From positions 24,980,815 through 25,044,814 of the forward strand of contig CALNVZ010003429.1 in assembly GCA_940671915.1 (NCBI GenBank): a stretch of DNA of 64,000 bases, in the 5' to 3' direction. Below the pieces are notes generated by a model. The model worked only from the letters and a program-made list of their open reading frames with translations, was not told the origin of the DNA and searched no databases. Below, one piece after another: positions 53,489-63,136 of the stretch. Origin of the DNA: Paracentrotus lividus. Taxonomy: Eukaryota > Echinodermata > Echinoidea > Camarodonta > Echinidae. Each line of letters starts with the position of its first letter. The stretch's first letter is position 1. A program made the translations under genes and the position numbers.

Positions 53489-55182
53489 TTCAAGAAAACC
53501 AACAAGCAAAAATCAATTTCCTAATTTCTTTGCAACTATAAACCAAAGGCAATATAGCATCACTTTGAGTTATAAACTATTCAAAATATCCAGTTTCCTT
53601 ATGATCCCTTCATAGAAAATCTACAAGCTGTTTTCATGTATATGTAAGAACAGTTTAGCCCCCTTTATAACAATCACAAGACTATAAAGCCTGTACTTTA
53701 ACAAAACAAAAACAAAACAAAAAACTAGATGAATCCTCGACCGCACACGGTCGAAATTTATGCCTCCGCCATTGCCAGATCAGAAATATATGGAACATTC
53801 ATCTGTTCTATTTTCATGTTCATGTATACAAATATGTCTTTGACCTTGACCTTTGACCTTGTAAAAAGTCTCAATCTAATCAGATCAGTGCCACTCAAGT
53901 ATGCACACAGGTAAAGTATGAAGATGATCCATGAAACAGTTGAGTTATCATGAGACAAGCTATTTTCACATATTTATTGACCTCTATGACCTTTGACATT
54001 TGACCTCATGACCCCAAAATCTAATCAGATCATTGTCACCCCAGTATGCATACATTTACCAAGTATGAAGGCGATTAGTGAAACGGTTCTTGAGTTATTG
54101 AGAGAATCAAGCTATTTTTACCTATTTATTGACCCCTGTGACCTTTGACCTTTGACCTCATGTCCCCAAAATCTAATCAGATCATTGTCACCCCAGTATG
54201 CACACATGTACCAAGAATGAAGATAATCCGGGAAAAGGTTCTTGAGTTATTGTGAGAACAAGCTATTTTCACCTATTTATTGACCTCTGTGACCTTTGAC
54301 CTTAGACCTTATGACCCCAAAATCTTATCAGATCATTGTCACTTCAGTATGTATACATGTACCAAGAATGAAGATGATCCGTCAAACGGTTCTTAAGTAA
54401 TCGTGAGAACGAAAGTGGGACGGACGTACGTACGGACGTACGGAAAACCCGAAAACATAATGCCTCCGGCAAGACTTCGTCGCGGAGGCATAAAAATTAT
54501 ATATACTAAAAAAAAAGAAAAAAGCCCTGCACCCTCTTCTAATTTGAAAAAGTCACTTCATGTATAGTTAAATGGAAGAAAGCATTTTCTAGACATAGAA
54601 TTGTAATAAAAGAAAACAAGCCATTTTCATGCATACAATGGCCTGTGACCTTTGACCTCATGATCCCCACATTTAATCAGTTCATTGCTCCTCCCATATG
54701 CACATATTACCCAAGTTTGAAGATGATCCGTTACACAGTTCTTAAGTTATCACGAGAACAAACTATTTTTATGTATACAATGACATCTGTGACCTTTGAC
54801 CTTTGACCTCATGACCCTAAAATCTAATCAGTTCATTGCCCCTCCCATAGGCACACATTACCCAAGTTTGAAGTTGACCCGTCACACAGTTCTTAAGTTA
54901 TTGCGAGAACGAACCATTTTCATGCATACAATGACCTCTGTGACCTTTGACCTTTGACCTAATGACCCCAAAGTCTAATCAGATCATTGTCCCTACCATA
55001 TGCATACATGATCCAAGTTTGAAAGTGATCCGTCAAACGGTTCTTAAGTTATCGCGAGAACGAAAACAGGACGGACGGACGGACAACCCGAAAACGTAAT
55101 GCCTCCGGCACCACCTTCGGTGGCGGAGGCATAATTACAGCTCGGGAAAAACTTATGAGACCAAGCTCTGTTTTTAAGGGTT

Positions 55183-55213
<31 letters not shown>

Positions 55214-58200
55214 TTCTCCATTATGTGCTAAGAAAACATAATTAACACATACTAACTCTACTTCTGTACATTATTCAGCAATTATGTCACTGACATGTGA
55301 GTAAACCTTTCGTTTCTGATGCAAATGGCGCTCTTGTCTCATTACAGATCATGAGCTTAGTCTAATAATTCTTGCCCGAGCTGTACATTTCGGTAATTAA
55401 TACAGTTGTTAGGCATAAAGCCATACACTACATATTTTGTTTCTTTCCATACCACCGTTCTCTGTGATCTCTGTACTGCTAGAATCCGTAAATCAGCTGA
55501 GAATTTGATTGATATCACTGGACCTTTATCTTCCATTCTGCGAAAATACAAGAATAAAATTATAGCATTCTTATATCACAACATTTACAAATACATGACT
55601 CACAGAACACAACTTCTCTTATTCCTCTCTATTTTCTGCTTGTTATATGTACAAAATTTCACTTTCTTTCATTCTTCATGTTGTTGTTCCTTTTTCCAAA
55701 ACCAGTATCATGGCTCATGGAGGTCAACTATACATGTAGATTAAAGAATCTTCATTAGAAACACAATTTGAAAGAATGGATTGTGCTAAAGTAAATGTAC
55801 ATATAATGGTATGGTTTGAATTGTAAACTGATATGACTCTTCTGATATGTATTTCATGCTATAGCATTTCAAGCAATGGCATGGTACATACAAAGTAGAT
55901 ACACTCTATCCCTCAAAAACTGCCTGTCATCGCTCACAAAGGGCTGCAAACGATTCTCATGCTGTACTAAAAAATGGCTTCCTGTCGCCCTCTTGGTTGC
56001 TGTGGAAATTTCTCATGATTAATTATATGTAGCAAAGCCAGGTATCAACCTACCTCAAAATTAAGTATGGTCCTCTAGGATATAGATGCATTATATTTCT
56101 TTAATTAGGTAATTTTTATCTTGTTCGGTTGGTGGAATTCATGCCTCCATGGGCTTGAATAGCACAATCCCTCCCAATCACACCCATTTTCCATAAGTAG
56201 AAAATTGCCACTAGGCCTATTGAGCACTTCTCTGTGCAGGGTCAATTTTGAATTGACCATGCAATAAGTGTAAGTCAATTTTAAATTGACCATGTGAAAG
56301 TATAAGTTGTAATCGCCGTTCATCTTACTCCTAAAACCATCTGAAACTACCCTTCCAGTCTAGGCCCATTATAGCCCTCAAACTAGCAGTATTAATCTAG
56401 ACTTGTAAAAATAGTTTATTTATTTTGTTTTGAAAGTCTGAAATTTATTCATCAATTTGGCAGGTAGCTCTGTGGGTTAAGCTGTCCTACCTGTAGTTAT
56501 ACACAAAGGCAGGTATTCATTAAGGGTGACTAAAGTTAGTAGTAGGCCTACAGAATGCGTATTTAGTAGGTCACTAACTTTAGTCACTTTCGAGAATATC
56601 ATCCGATGGGTATAAAAAGAGAAGACTTATTTGCAAGTACCTGAATGTTGTACTGGTCTTTTCGTCAGGTCCTTTAACAACGACTCCAAAGGCTCCACCT
56701 GATCGAACGGCAAACACCTGATCAAACAAAATAATAAATTTGGAATTATTTAACCTAAAAAAGCAATTGGATTAACAACTTACATTTGTAACAAGTTTTT
56801 AAAACTGCACAGTCAATTATTTAACCTACAGCCCAAAATAATGATTTCCCCATTGTATTGACGATTCTTTTCAGAACTTTTCTCTCCCACTAAGCCCCCC
56901 CAGCCCACTCCCCCGATCCCAGCCTTCACTGCACTAGACTTATACTAGCCTAATAGGTGATTGAAATATCCTCGCCCTTTGATCTAACGTTACACAGCAC
57001 CAAAAAAACGCAAAAAAACAAGCGAACGTGAGCTAAATTTCTTAGTCTAACCTTAATTTTTAGACTTCTAACGTAGAGTAAAACCACCAAATACCGGACA
57101 CTTAAGCATTTTTGGATTCTAAAAAAAATTGCAATCGCCGAATTATATAAAACTCATATGTATTTGGTAGTAAAAATGTTCAATAATAATCTTATTAAAA
57201 ACAGAATTGATAAAAAATATGGTAAACATTAATTATTTGCTTTCTACTGAGAGCTTGTTTTTTTCTAAATATCGGATGCGCTCGTTAAATATCGGATATA
57301 TTCGGCGATTCGCCGATATCGATTTTGGCAGTCAAAATCACGCTCTAAACAACATGAAATAATTGCTTGATTGTTGAAACAGCAACTTATTTCTGTCGCG
57401 CAAATGCCGTTTTTATAAATTACAAAAAAAAAAAAACATAAAAGAATCGGTAAATAATAATTATTTACTTACGAAAAGAACCTCTTCCTTCTCTAAATAT
57501 TCGATGTGTTTGATGAGCTCAATGCGCCTGTGCTCTAAAAAAGCCAGCGCATGCGCGATGTACAGCACGTATTTCCCATTGACTCTCCACCGATGTCCGA
57601 TATGAGGCACGTGGCTATTTTTAGAAGGGTCTGGAAAATTCCATCAGGTAGACCATGGGCCGGTCGATTGCACTTTTTTTTTTCAATACAGCGTACATGT
57701 GACATCTCAGCTGTTTATTTCCAGCAAGGATCGTATCTCCCGTTCGGAATTTTTTTTTGGTCGTCGATCTTTTGGAGTCCAAAATTAACCTGGGTCATAA
57801 GGATTTCTGGAAATCACAATTATGGATTTTACCCCTGGATTTTACCCCTGGAATATTTTTTTCGAGCAGCAACCTGACTCTACTGTGTTTGCAGTGCAAT
57901 AGAAGGTAAGTCCATCTATCATATGCATGCAAGTCACCCTCCCGTGCGGGGCTCATTAGCTGTTTGGGGGGAGTTGAAGACCAATTTGTCCGATATTTAA
58001 CAACGTCCGATATTTGGTGGTTTTACTCTAAGTTAGATCCACATACAGCTGCAAAGCAACATTAGTCAGTACTGTAAAATGGCTGTCTGTCGCCCTCTTG
58101 GTTGATGAGGAAACTTCTCAATAATAATTAGCGAAACCAGCTTTAAACCTACCTCAAAATAAATTAAGATAATCTATAGTCTCATTGCAATATAATTCTT

Positions 58201-58901
58201 CCATTAGATTTTAGAAATTTTGTTTAGTAGAATTTTTAGACCCTTTTTGGATATGCCACCTTGACTTGGCAGTAGGTGCTCAAGACACTTTTCTGCATTG
58301 ACTTTCCATTGGAAGAAAACTGCTGCAATAAGGTACTTCCCAGTGCAAGGTCAATTATGAATTGACCATGCATAAGTGTAAGTGAATTATAAGTCAATTA
58401 TGAATTGACCATGCATAAGTGTAAGTGAGTTAAGTTAGATCTAACGCAATTATGATTGACCATGCATAAGTGTAAGTGGATCTAACGTTAACTTAGATTA
58501 AATCATGTCATCTGTTGATTTGACTCGAGAGTTGACATGGTTGAGGGCGGGCGACTATAATTTTGACATGAAATATTGCTGCAGTTCGGACTTCACAGAC
58601 TGACAGTTGACATATATATCAACTCAAATTTCTAAAGACAAAAATACGACACGGACACGCCCACACTGCTAGCTGCTGTGCACTGCCGCCGCCACAACAA
58701 CCACCACCACACTTCCAAGATTAGCTACCCCGAAGCTAAGGCGTAACTCAAAGACAGTGTTCCGTATTAAAATCCCGTAGGCGTAGATCTACTTACCTGC
58801 CGTTTCACTTCATCATAGAATACATTAGTTTGTCGACTGATGGGTTCGAATCTTATCGGATTTCCTGACAGTTCTACATAGTGTGATTGATCTTCAGCCA
58901 T
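40272..58901 (-). CDS. RMC1: RMC1 (regulator of MON1-CCZ1; C18orf8/Mic1), 19 coding exons
   Basis: RMC1 is a subunit of the metazoan MON1-CCZ1 complex, the exchange factor that loads Rab7 on late endosomes; it acts in endosome maturation and lysosomal cholesterol export. Exons in transcript order: 58797-58901, 56641-56717, 55453-55537, 53267-53326, 52761-52919, 52200-52268, 51034-51137, 50285-50374, 49589-49658, 49051-49086, 48499-48664, 47787-47899, 47248-47317, 46595-46698, 45968-46090, 43111-43188, 42342-42515, 41212-41437, 40272-40345. They sum to 1983 nt in one frame: 660 residues plus TGA, against 657 in human as I recall. The N-terminal propeller-like half shows VFAVRSGGAFGVVVKGPDE (exon 2) and RILAVQRSQRTV (exon 3). 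The C-terminal Mic1 domain (about 440-640) shows HQFLQYHVLSDSKP (exon 17) and FFEQRN (exon 18). The start is the first ATG, encoding MAEDQSHYVEL. Exon 11 uses a weak donor (GTATCC) and exon 4 uses GTTTGT. All introns are filled with repeats. Confidence 0.97.
40352..40610. repeat. Purine-rich (GA)n tract in the last RMC1 intron
   Basis: On the RMC1 strand this is a CT-rich stretch directly upstream of the final acceptor at 40346-40347, and so may serve as an extended polypyrimidine tract. Confidence 0.9.
40968..41136 (+). mobile_element. 169 bp palindromic MITE, copy 1 (ATATCGTC ends)
   Basis: ATATCGTC...GACGATAT ends enclose four GCCAGAAGGGCGCTATT motifs, two direct and two inverted. A TA embedded at each end fits a TA target duplication. 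It lies in RMC1 intron 18. Copy 2 (45052-45220) is its near-identical reverse complement with the same length. Confidence 0.9.
41494..41616 (-). pseudogene. Decayed duplicate of RMC1 exon 18 (copy B)
   Basis: This second copy has an intact acceptor (CTTTCAG) and reads in frame through TANEEIIEVLLSKNQILAAL. A 2-base loss then occurs where exon 18 has CGCAGTGTTGG, and the shifted frame meets a TGA about 15 codons later. It lies about 180 bases from both copy A and true exon 18, which indicates a tandem duplication that includes flanking intron sequence. Confidence 0.87.
41665..41800 (-). pseudogene. Decayed duplicate of RMC1 exon 18 (copy A)
   Basis: The minus strand begins with the same CTTTCAG acceptor context and AGATC start as exon 18. 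It keeps the LLSKNQILAALR coding stretch. One extra base after the GCCAAT codons shifts the frame relative to the real exon, and similarity ends in the second half of the exon. It lies in the intron between exons 17 and 18, so it is a non-functional tandem copy. Confidence 0.85.
42640..42854 (+). mobile_element. 3' end of a non-LTR retrotransposon with (TCTTA)n tail
   Basis: CCCCGAGAGGGGGTCGATAG, then GTCAATAAATCTTATCTTAT repeats. A polyadenylation-like AATAAA followed by a short tandem tail is a common LINE 3' end (CR1/L2-like style). Only the 3' portion is seen, inside RMC1 intron 16. Confidence 0.55.
45052..45220 (-). mobile_element. 169 bp palindromic MITE, copy 2 (opposite orientation)
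   Basis: Identical in length to copy 1 at 40968 and reverse-complementary to it with few mismatches. It lies in RMC1 intron 15, so the two copies flank exons 16-18. Confidence 0.9.
48303..48440. mobile_element. MITE, GGTGTTTCACGAATGAC family (copy 2)
   Basis: Shares AATGACTGGAACATGTT and GAACTGATCATTAGTCATTC with 36001-36128 and ends in TTGGTGAAACACCATGC. Confidence 0.7.
49256..49413 (-). repeat. Coding-like retroelement/transposon scrap, copy 2
   Basis: The minus strand is open from VQLRQKILNRHLLHKG through LWNEINDGMQEHKPVNKKKL to WAAM without a stop. It is a better-preserved copy of the 39712 repeat, in RMC1 intron 9. The family is not recognised. Confidence 0.65.
50150..50282 (+). repeat. 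Probable retroelement 3' end with (AATC)n tail
   Basis: TGAATGATTAAAGATATCAA is followed by TCAATCAATCAATCA. This matches the style of LINE 3' ends with short tandem tails. It abuts the donor of RMC1 exon 8 (50283-50284). Confidence 0.4.
51488..51654. mobile_element. 167 bp long palindrome in RMC1 intron 6
   Basis: GATATATTGACTGCTTT on the left faces AAAGCAGTCAATATATC on the right. The arms, about 80 bases, continue through AGACTGCTC..GGGAA to a central CATAACCCGCGACC / GGTC..GGGTTATAG. Arms are partly diverged. Confidence 0.8.
51750..51840 (+). repeat. Dispersed GGGTTAGGG-family repeat (copy 3, degraded)
   Basis: AGTGTTAATCCAGGGGTGCA, GTTAGTCATTTGATT and a final TGGAATTTAC match the distal halves of the copies at 3118 and 38569. 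Confidence 0.5.
53420..53486. repeat. Poly-A run (67 A)
   Basis: In RMC1 intron 3. It reads as poly-T in the transcript; the assembled length is unreliable. Confidence 0.95.
53750..55132. repeat. Two tandem-repeat elements with about 150 bp units carrying TGACCTTTGACCT
   Basis: Element 1 (about 53760-54492) opens with ATGCCTCCGCC and closes with CGCGGAGGCAT. Element 2 (about 54520-55132) closes with GGCGGAGGCAT after ACGGACGGACGGA. Units repeat CCCCAAAATCTAATCAGATC, ATTGTCACCCCAGTATGCA and GGTTCTTGAGTTATTGTGAG. TGACCTTTGACCT cores lie at 53847, 53987 (imperfect), 54139, 54290, 54646, 54790 and 54941. Confidence 0.9.
55188..55213. repeat. (GT)13 microsatellite
   Basis: An uninterrupted dinucleotide run in RMC1 intron 3. 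Confidence 0.95.
55355..55386 (-). repeat. Short remnant of the coding-like scrap, copy 3
   Basis: The minus strand reads VQLGQELLD then stop, matching VQLRQKILN/D of copies at 49256 and 39712. Confidence 0.4.
55942..56300. repeat. Diverged duplicate segment, copy 1
   Basis: Shares AAAATGGCTTCCTGTCGCCC, TCTTGGTTG, CCTACCTCAAAAT and GTCAATTNTGAATTGACCAT blocks, in the same order, with 58047-58480. It lies in RMC1 intron 2. Confidence 0.7.
56508..56602. mobile_element. Hairpin MITE related to 20618-20705
   Basis: GGCAGGTATTCATTAAGGGT and GACTAAAGTTAGT on the left face ACTAACTTTAGTCAC and TTTCGAGAATATC on the right. Confidence 0.75.
57076..58028. mobile_element. 953 bp TA-flanked TIR element in RMC1 intron 1
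   Basis: TA|GAGTAAAACCACCAAATA at the left faces TATTTGGTGGTTTTACTC|TA at the right, giving a TA duplication. The interior holds many TCCGATAT/ATATCGGA words and a 108-codon plus ORF (57551-57877) with no motif I know. Tc1/mariner-type target; no transposase recognised. Confidence 0.85.
58047..58480. repeat. Diverged duplicate segment, copy 2
   Basis: The counterpart of 55942-56300. The final AATTGACCATGCATAAGTGT unit is itself repeated about three times here. Confidence 0.7.
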
Positions 58902-58975
58902 TTCTGAAAGGATTCATGGATATCTTTCCCCTGAAATGTAGAAATTCTAGCCGGTTTACAAGATATGGTCCACAA

Positions 58976-59000
58976 NNNNNNNNNNNNNNNNNNNNNNNNN
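58976..59000. other. Assembly gap (25 N)
   Basis: Unknown bases about 75 bases upstream of the RMC1 start codon, probably within its 5' UTR or promoter. ORFs crossing it are meaningless. Confidence 1.
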
Positions 59001-61685
59001 CAGTATGTCACTCCAGCTCTAACTTTGACCTATGCTATAACTGTACGGTATCTGCTATCGTCAGGTGTGATCCGGTTCGTTTTTTTTTCGGGGGTGGGGG
59101 GGGGGGGGGGAGGAAGGGGGGGGTGGGGGCTCCGCTTTGCCCATTCGCGTGAGTTGATATGTTTAGGCTCATTTATTTAATTCATGGTTGGATTAATGAG
59201 AACTCCTCCTTTCCATATCGGGAAATTGCTGTATACACTTCACTCGGCCTGATCTCAAGTTAGAGTGAATGGAGTTGGTGCAACGTAAAAAAAAAGGTTG
59301 TCTACAGAAGGGTTTACCTATACTCATCGACTTGGTTTTCAATTTAAATGTACAGGTTATGGTTTCTTTTTTTTTTTTTTTTTTTAATCTACTTATTTTT
59401 GTATTTTATTTTTTGTATTTCTTACTATAAAGGTACAAATGCAATAAAAAAATTTTCAAGATGCCCTTATTGCGGCGGCGGTGGGCTTTAACCTTCACAT
59501 TATTCCACGGACCGTGGAACAAAGGCAGGGGAGAAAATTGTCGACAGCCCCCCCTTAATTTTCCAATCCCTAGCTGGAGATTGTTTTAGTAGACATTGAT
59601 CACATAATTCTTGTTCGGCATGACTCATCAGCCCAACCCCCCCCCCTTAATTTCCAAATCCTAGATTCACGGCCGATTATTTTGCGTCCAATAACAATAC
59701 TATGTGAAACCATATCGCTCGAGAAAGTGAAGCTGCACAACATTCATGACATCGTATTTGAAGACGTATAGCTCAAGTTCAACCCAACTCCATTAAATCA
59801 AGAAGCTTCAAACACAGCTCCTTGATGAAATGAATGTGGTTTTTCGCGATCTAAGTAGTTTTCGACTGGAGAATATGGATAATATGCCCTTCGACATGAT
59901 GATGAATATGGTCACAAACTGCATCATTATTGCTTGATTGAGTACATCCGATAATTTAGTGACGGTAAGTTTCGACAGCTTAAATCTTTATTCTAAACCT
60001 GCACTACTTCGTTCTTTAGTATATCAAAGTATAATACCTCATGACTGAGTTCTGATATTCGTAATATATCGTCTACCTTCTGCAAAATATATGGTCTGAT
60101 TATTTAGAATAAATGTTTTCATTGTCTTGAAGAACATGTTGCGATAGTCAGTCCTATGTTTTTGGCTTCGTTGATAAAGACATTTTTTTTTTCATTACCA
60201 CGCATCATCAATAAAATTTGATTTGTCTTTGTTTATTTAAATTTTGTATTATTATTATTTTGCATTATTATATATTTCATATCTCATTGTCATGATTATA
60301 GCAAGTTCTATCTGTCTAAAGTGTAAATATTCCAGAAGTAAAATAATTTTGCCAATTATTTAAAAGGTTGAATTTGCTTTTATACAACATTATAAGTGGT
60401 AACGTATCACTGTGAAATTTCAAATAACAATGGCATGATCTCTACGCGAGCTTGATTGTAAAACTTTAGTGTAAACTTCGAGGAGGCCCAAAGATCACGA
60501 GGTTAGCTCGAATTTCAAAAGAGGGCGGCGAAAGGTGAAAAGGTTTGACATTCTTTGTGAAAATGCCCTGGTACTTTCCATAGACACAGGTCATTGTTTA
60601 CTAGAGTATTGTAATGATAATTATGCCGACTGTCTTCAGATTTTAGAATGAAATGTTTCTGTAATGATTTTGTCATTTAAAGATATCAAGATATAATAGT
60701 TCGTCTATTGCATACACAATGGTTAACATTGGGTTATTTTGATTAACTAGCCTAATTAATGTAGGCCAAGACACATTATCATAATTGATTTCACAAAACA
60801 TTTGGACCTACAATACTGTTCGATATACTGTTACTTTGCCGAAAACCCTCTTCGTAGTAATTGGTACTTTTTCTTTATATTCCGCCACATTTCTGGCGAA
60901 GAGGCAAGAATGCACGGGCTAAATCATTAATGTGAACCTTACCACAGAAATCTCGGTTGCCTTGGCGACCGGTGTCAACACCACCTGTCGCGTTGGTCAC
61001 ATGATATTCAGTGTTGTTGTTCACTGTAGACATGACATGCATTGCAATATGGCCTATACAACCTGGACAATTTTTTTTTTTTGGCACTAACTTTTGAGAA
61101 CGAGGAAAGAGAGGGAGAAAGAAAGGTAAAGGGATGGAAATAGAGTGATAAAAAAAAAAGAGAGGAACAGAGAGAGAGAGAGAGAGAGAGAGATAAAGGC
61201 ATATACAGACATACAGAGGCATATAGGCAGACATGGAGACAGACAGACATACTGATAAATCGGGGACAAAGAGAACATTGAGATCGATAGATTGGTGAGG
61301 AGGGGGGGGGAGCACCCGGTCCTTTGCTAAAAAAACATTCGTATTAAGAGACGATTGACAAAAAAAAATACAAATTTACTACCAAAGGAGACACGAGTCG
61401 AAAATGTTGCATGATAGCACTCTTTGATATCAACACATTATATTAAATCTTTGTCGTGTTTTTACCCATTGTAGTCTCAAGCGCCGGATTCCAATTTTAC
61501 AGTAAATATGCGCTTGGGGATGGCCAGCAAAAATGAAAAATAAGGGGTGCCCCCACCCCCCCCCCTCCCAAAAAAAATGTACACATGTTGCGCCCCTTGG
61601 ATCCACCTCTTGGTTCCAATTTTATATAGTGTAAAACTAATAACTGTAGTTTTAACTTGTCTAAATTCTCTTGTCTGTCAATTAG
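59001..61685. other. Intergenic region between divergent RMC1 and SLC44 genes
   Basis: Holds a G-rich run at 59093-59126, a T run near 59368-59384, a GA tract at 61160-61260 and the candidate minus exon at 60943-61033. A GTAAGT donor-like site near 59965, after an ATG-rich 35-codon ORF (from about 59831), could mark an upstream SLC44 exon, but nothing proves it. Confidence 0.5.
60943..61033 (-). CDS. Candidate unidentified first coding exon
   Basis: The minus strand opens with ATG and reads MSTVNNNTEYHVTNATGGVD, then about ten more residues, before a good donor (CTGTG|GTAAGG). The segment is not low-complexity and is more GC-rich than its surroundings. I do not recognise the protein and found no downstream partner exon before RMC1. 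It could be a real small gene, an upstream exon of something else, or chance. Confidence 0.25.
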
Positions 61686-61753
61686 GAGTGTTCCAATTAA
61701 CTAATGAAACGATGACCTGCTGTGGAGGTGGAAATCGTGTACGACCTTTCAAT
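61686..61753 (+). other. SLC44 alternative coding exon 1a (short, cysteine-rich N-terminus)
   Basis: ATG at 61712 encodes MTCCGGGNRVRPFN and then meets a strong donor (AAT|GTAAGTA) in phase 0. The paired cysteines directly after the start resemble the Cys-Cys start of vertebrate CTL1 and could be lipidated (inference). A good acceptor context (pyrimidine tract then ATTAG) ends at 61685. The exon may therefore be internal, with its start codon near its end and a 5' UTR exon further upstream. Confidence 0.65.
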
Positions 61754-63104
61754 GTAAGTATAACACCTGAAGATTATCTATTTTTTTTAAAACAGTTTTT
61801 ACAAATGTATTTGTTATCCTTATCCATCTTTTTTTTATGAGCAATACTATTCCTTTTTTCTCCTTTTTCTTTACAATTGAACTACTTTCAAATCTGCCCT
61901 TTAACAAAATTTCTCAACGACAAGCTATATGAGACCTCGTATCAGGACATCTCCCCCGGAGGACAACTCCCCCGGGGACAATTTCCGGAGGACAGCTCCC
62001 CCGGAGGACATAGGGTTAGGGTTAGGGTTAGGGTTAGGGTTGTCCTCCGGGGGAGTTGTCCTCCGGGGGAGCTGTCCTCCGGGAATTGTCCCCGGGGGAG
62101 TTGTCCTCCGGGGGAGATGTCCTAGAACCATGAGACCTATAATTAATTCCCGCTTTAAATCGCCTAAATCATTATCCCCCCCCCCCCACTCCTCTCCCTT
62201 TAATAAACTTTTTGGATTTTGCCTCAAAGTACCGGAACCACTGATCTCTACCCAAATATCATTTGGGTAGAGATCAGTGACCGGAACATACGCACTATCA
62301 TGATTATGGGCATGCGCATAGACTAAAATCATCGTTGCTTTATTACGTCATGCGCGTCATTCCCCTTGCGCATGCGTAAAAAGTTGCCATATCGTGAAAA
62401 GTTTGGCATGCAAAAAACGTAACTCTCAAAACATAAACAAACACAGAGGCAAATTATACATACACAAACAAACAAACAAACAAACAAACAAACAAACAAA
62501 CACACGCACAAACAAGCAAAAACCATGAGTACATAGACGGATATGCGGTAAGAAGAAACAAAAGAATCACATGAAGAAAAATTTTTCAATAAAAATGGGA
62601 GCAACGTTAGAGATCGAATCGAAATCTCAAGAAATTGAAAATAAGCCGGAACCGGAAACTGTGAAAAAATCCAAACAAAAGCAAAATAACGGAAAACCTC
62701 CATCACGTAAGAAAGTAAGTAGAAATATATATTGTCTAGAAAAATATTTTCCGTTTTAATATGCTTAATAAATTATTTCACTTATAATAAGATTTAGGTC
62801 CATATATTAATAGGTCAAAGGCTTCTTTAACGTCTATCTTTTCCTTTTATGATTTAATAGGAGCTTATCCCCGCCCCCCCCCCCCAAAAAAAAAAAAAAA
62901 AAAAAAAAATTACTGTTTAACCGGAATCACATTTCGCCTTTCAAGAAACTTTATCACATTTCCACAATTTTAACAAAGGCATTTAGCGGTATGATTGGTA
63001 AAAATGTTATTATAAGAACAAAGAAATTCTTTCCTATGTTTCTTGCTTTCCGTTTTTTGTTATTTGTTTTGTTTTTGTTTTGTTTTGTTTTCTTGGTTGA
63101 TGTT

Positions 63105-63136
<32 letters not shown>

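Noticed and set aside
53750-55132. Regular repeats that could be mistaken for a CRISPR array
   Set aside because: Unit period about 150 bp with diverged full-length units, no unique spacers, in an animal intron, and no cas genes.
57551-57877. 108-codon ORF as a host gene
   Set aside because: It lies wholly inside a TA-flanked transposable element and has no splice or family evidence; noted only as part of that element.
58883-59180. Plus ORFs across 58976-59000
   Set aside because: They cross the N gap and run antisense to RMC1 exon 1.
62011-62040. Chromosome end (telomere)
   Set aside because: Only five hexamers, flanked by palindromic arms and by exons on both sides; interstitial.
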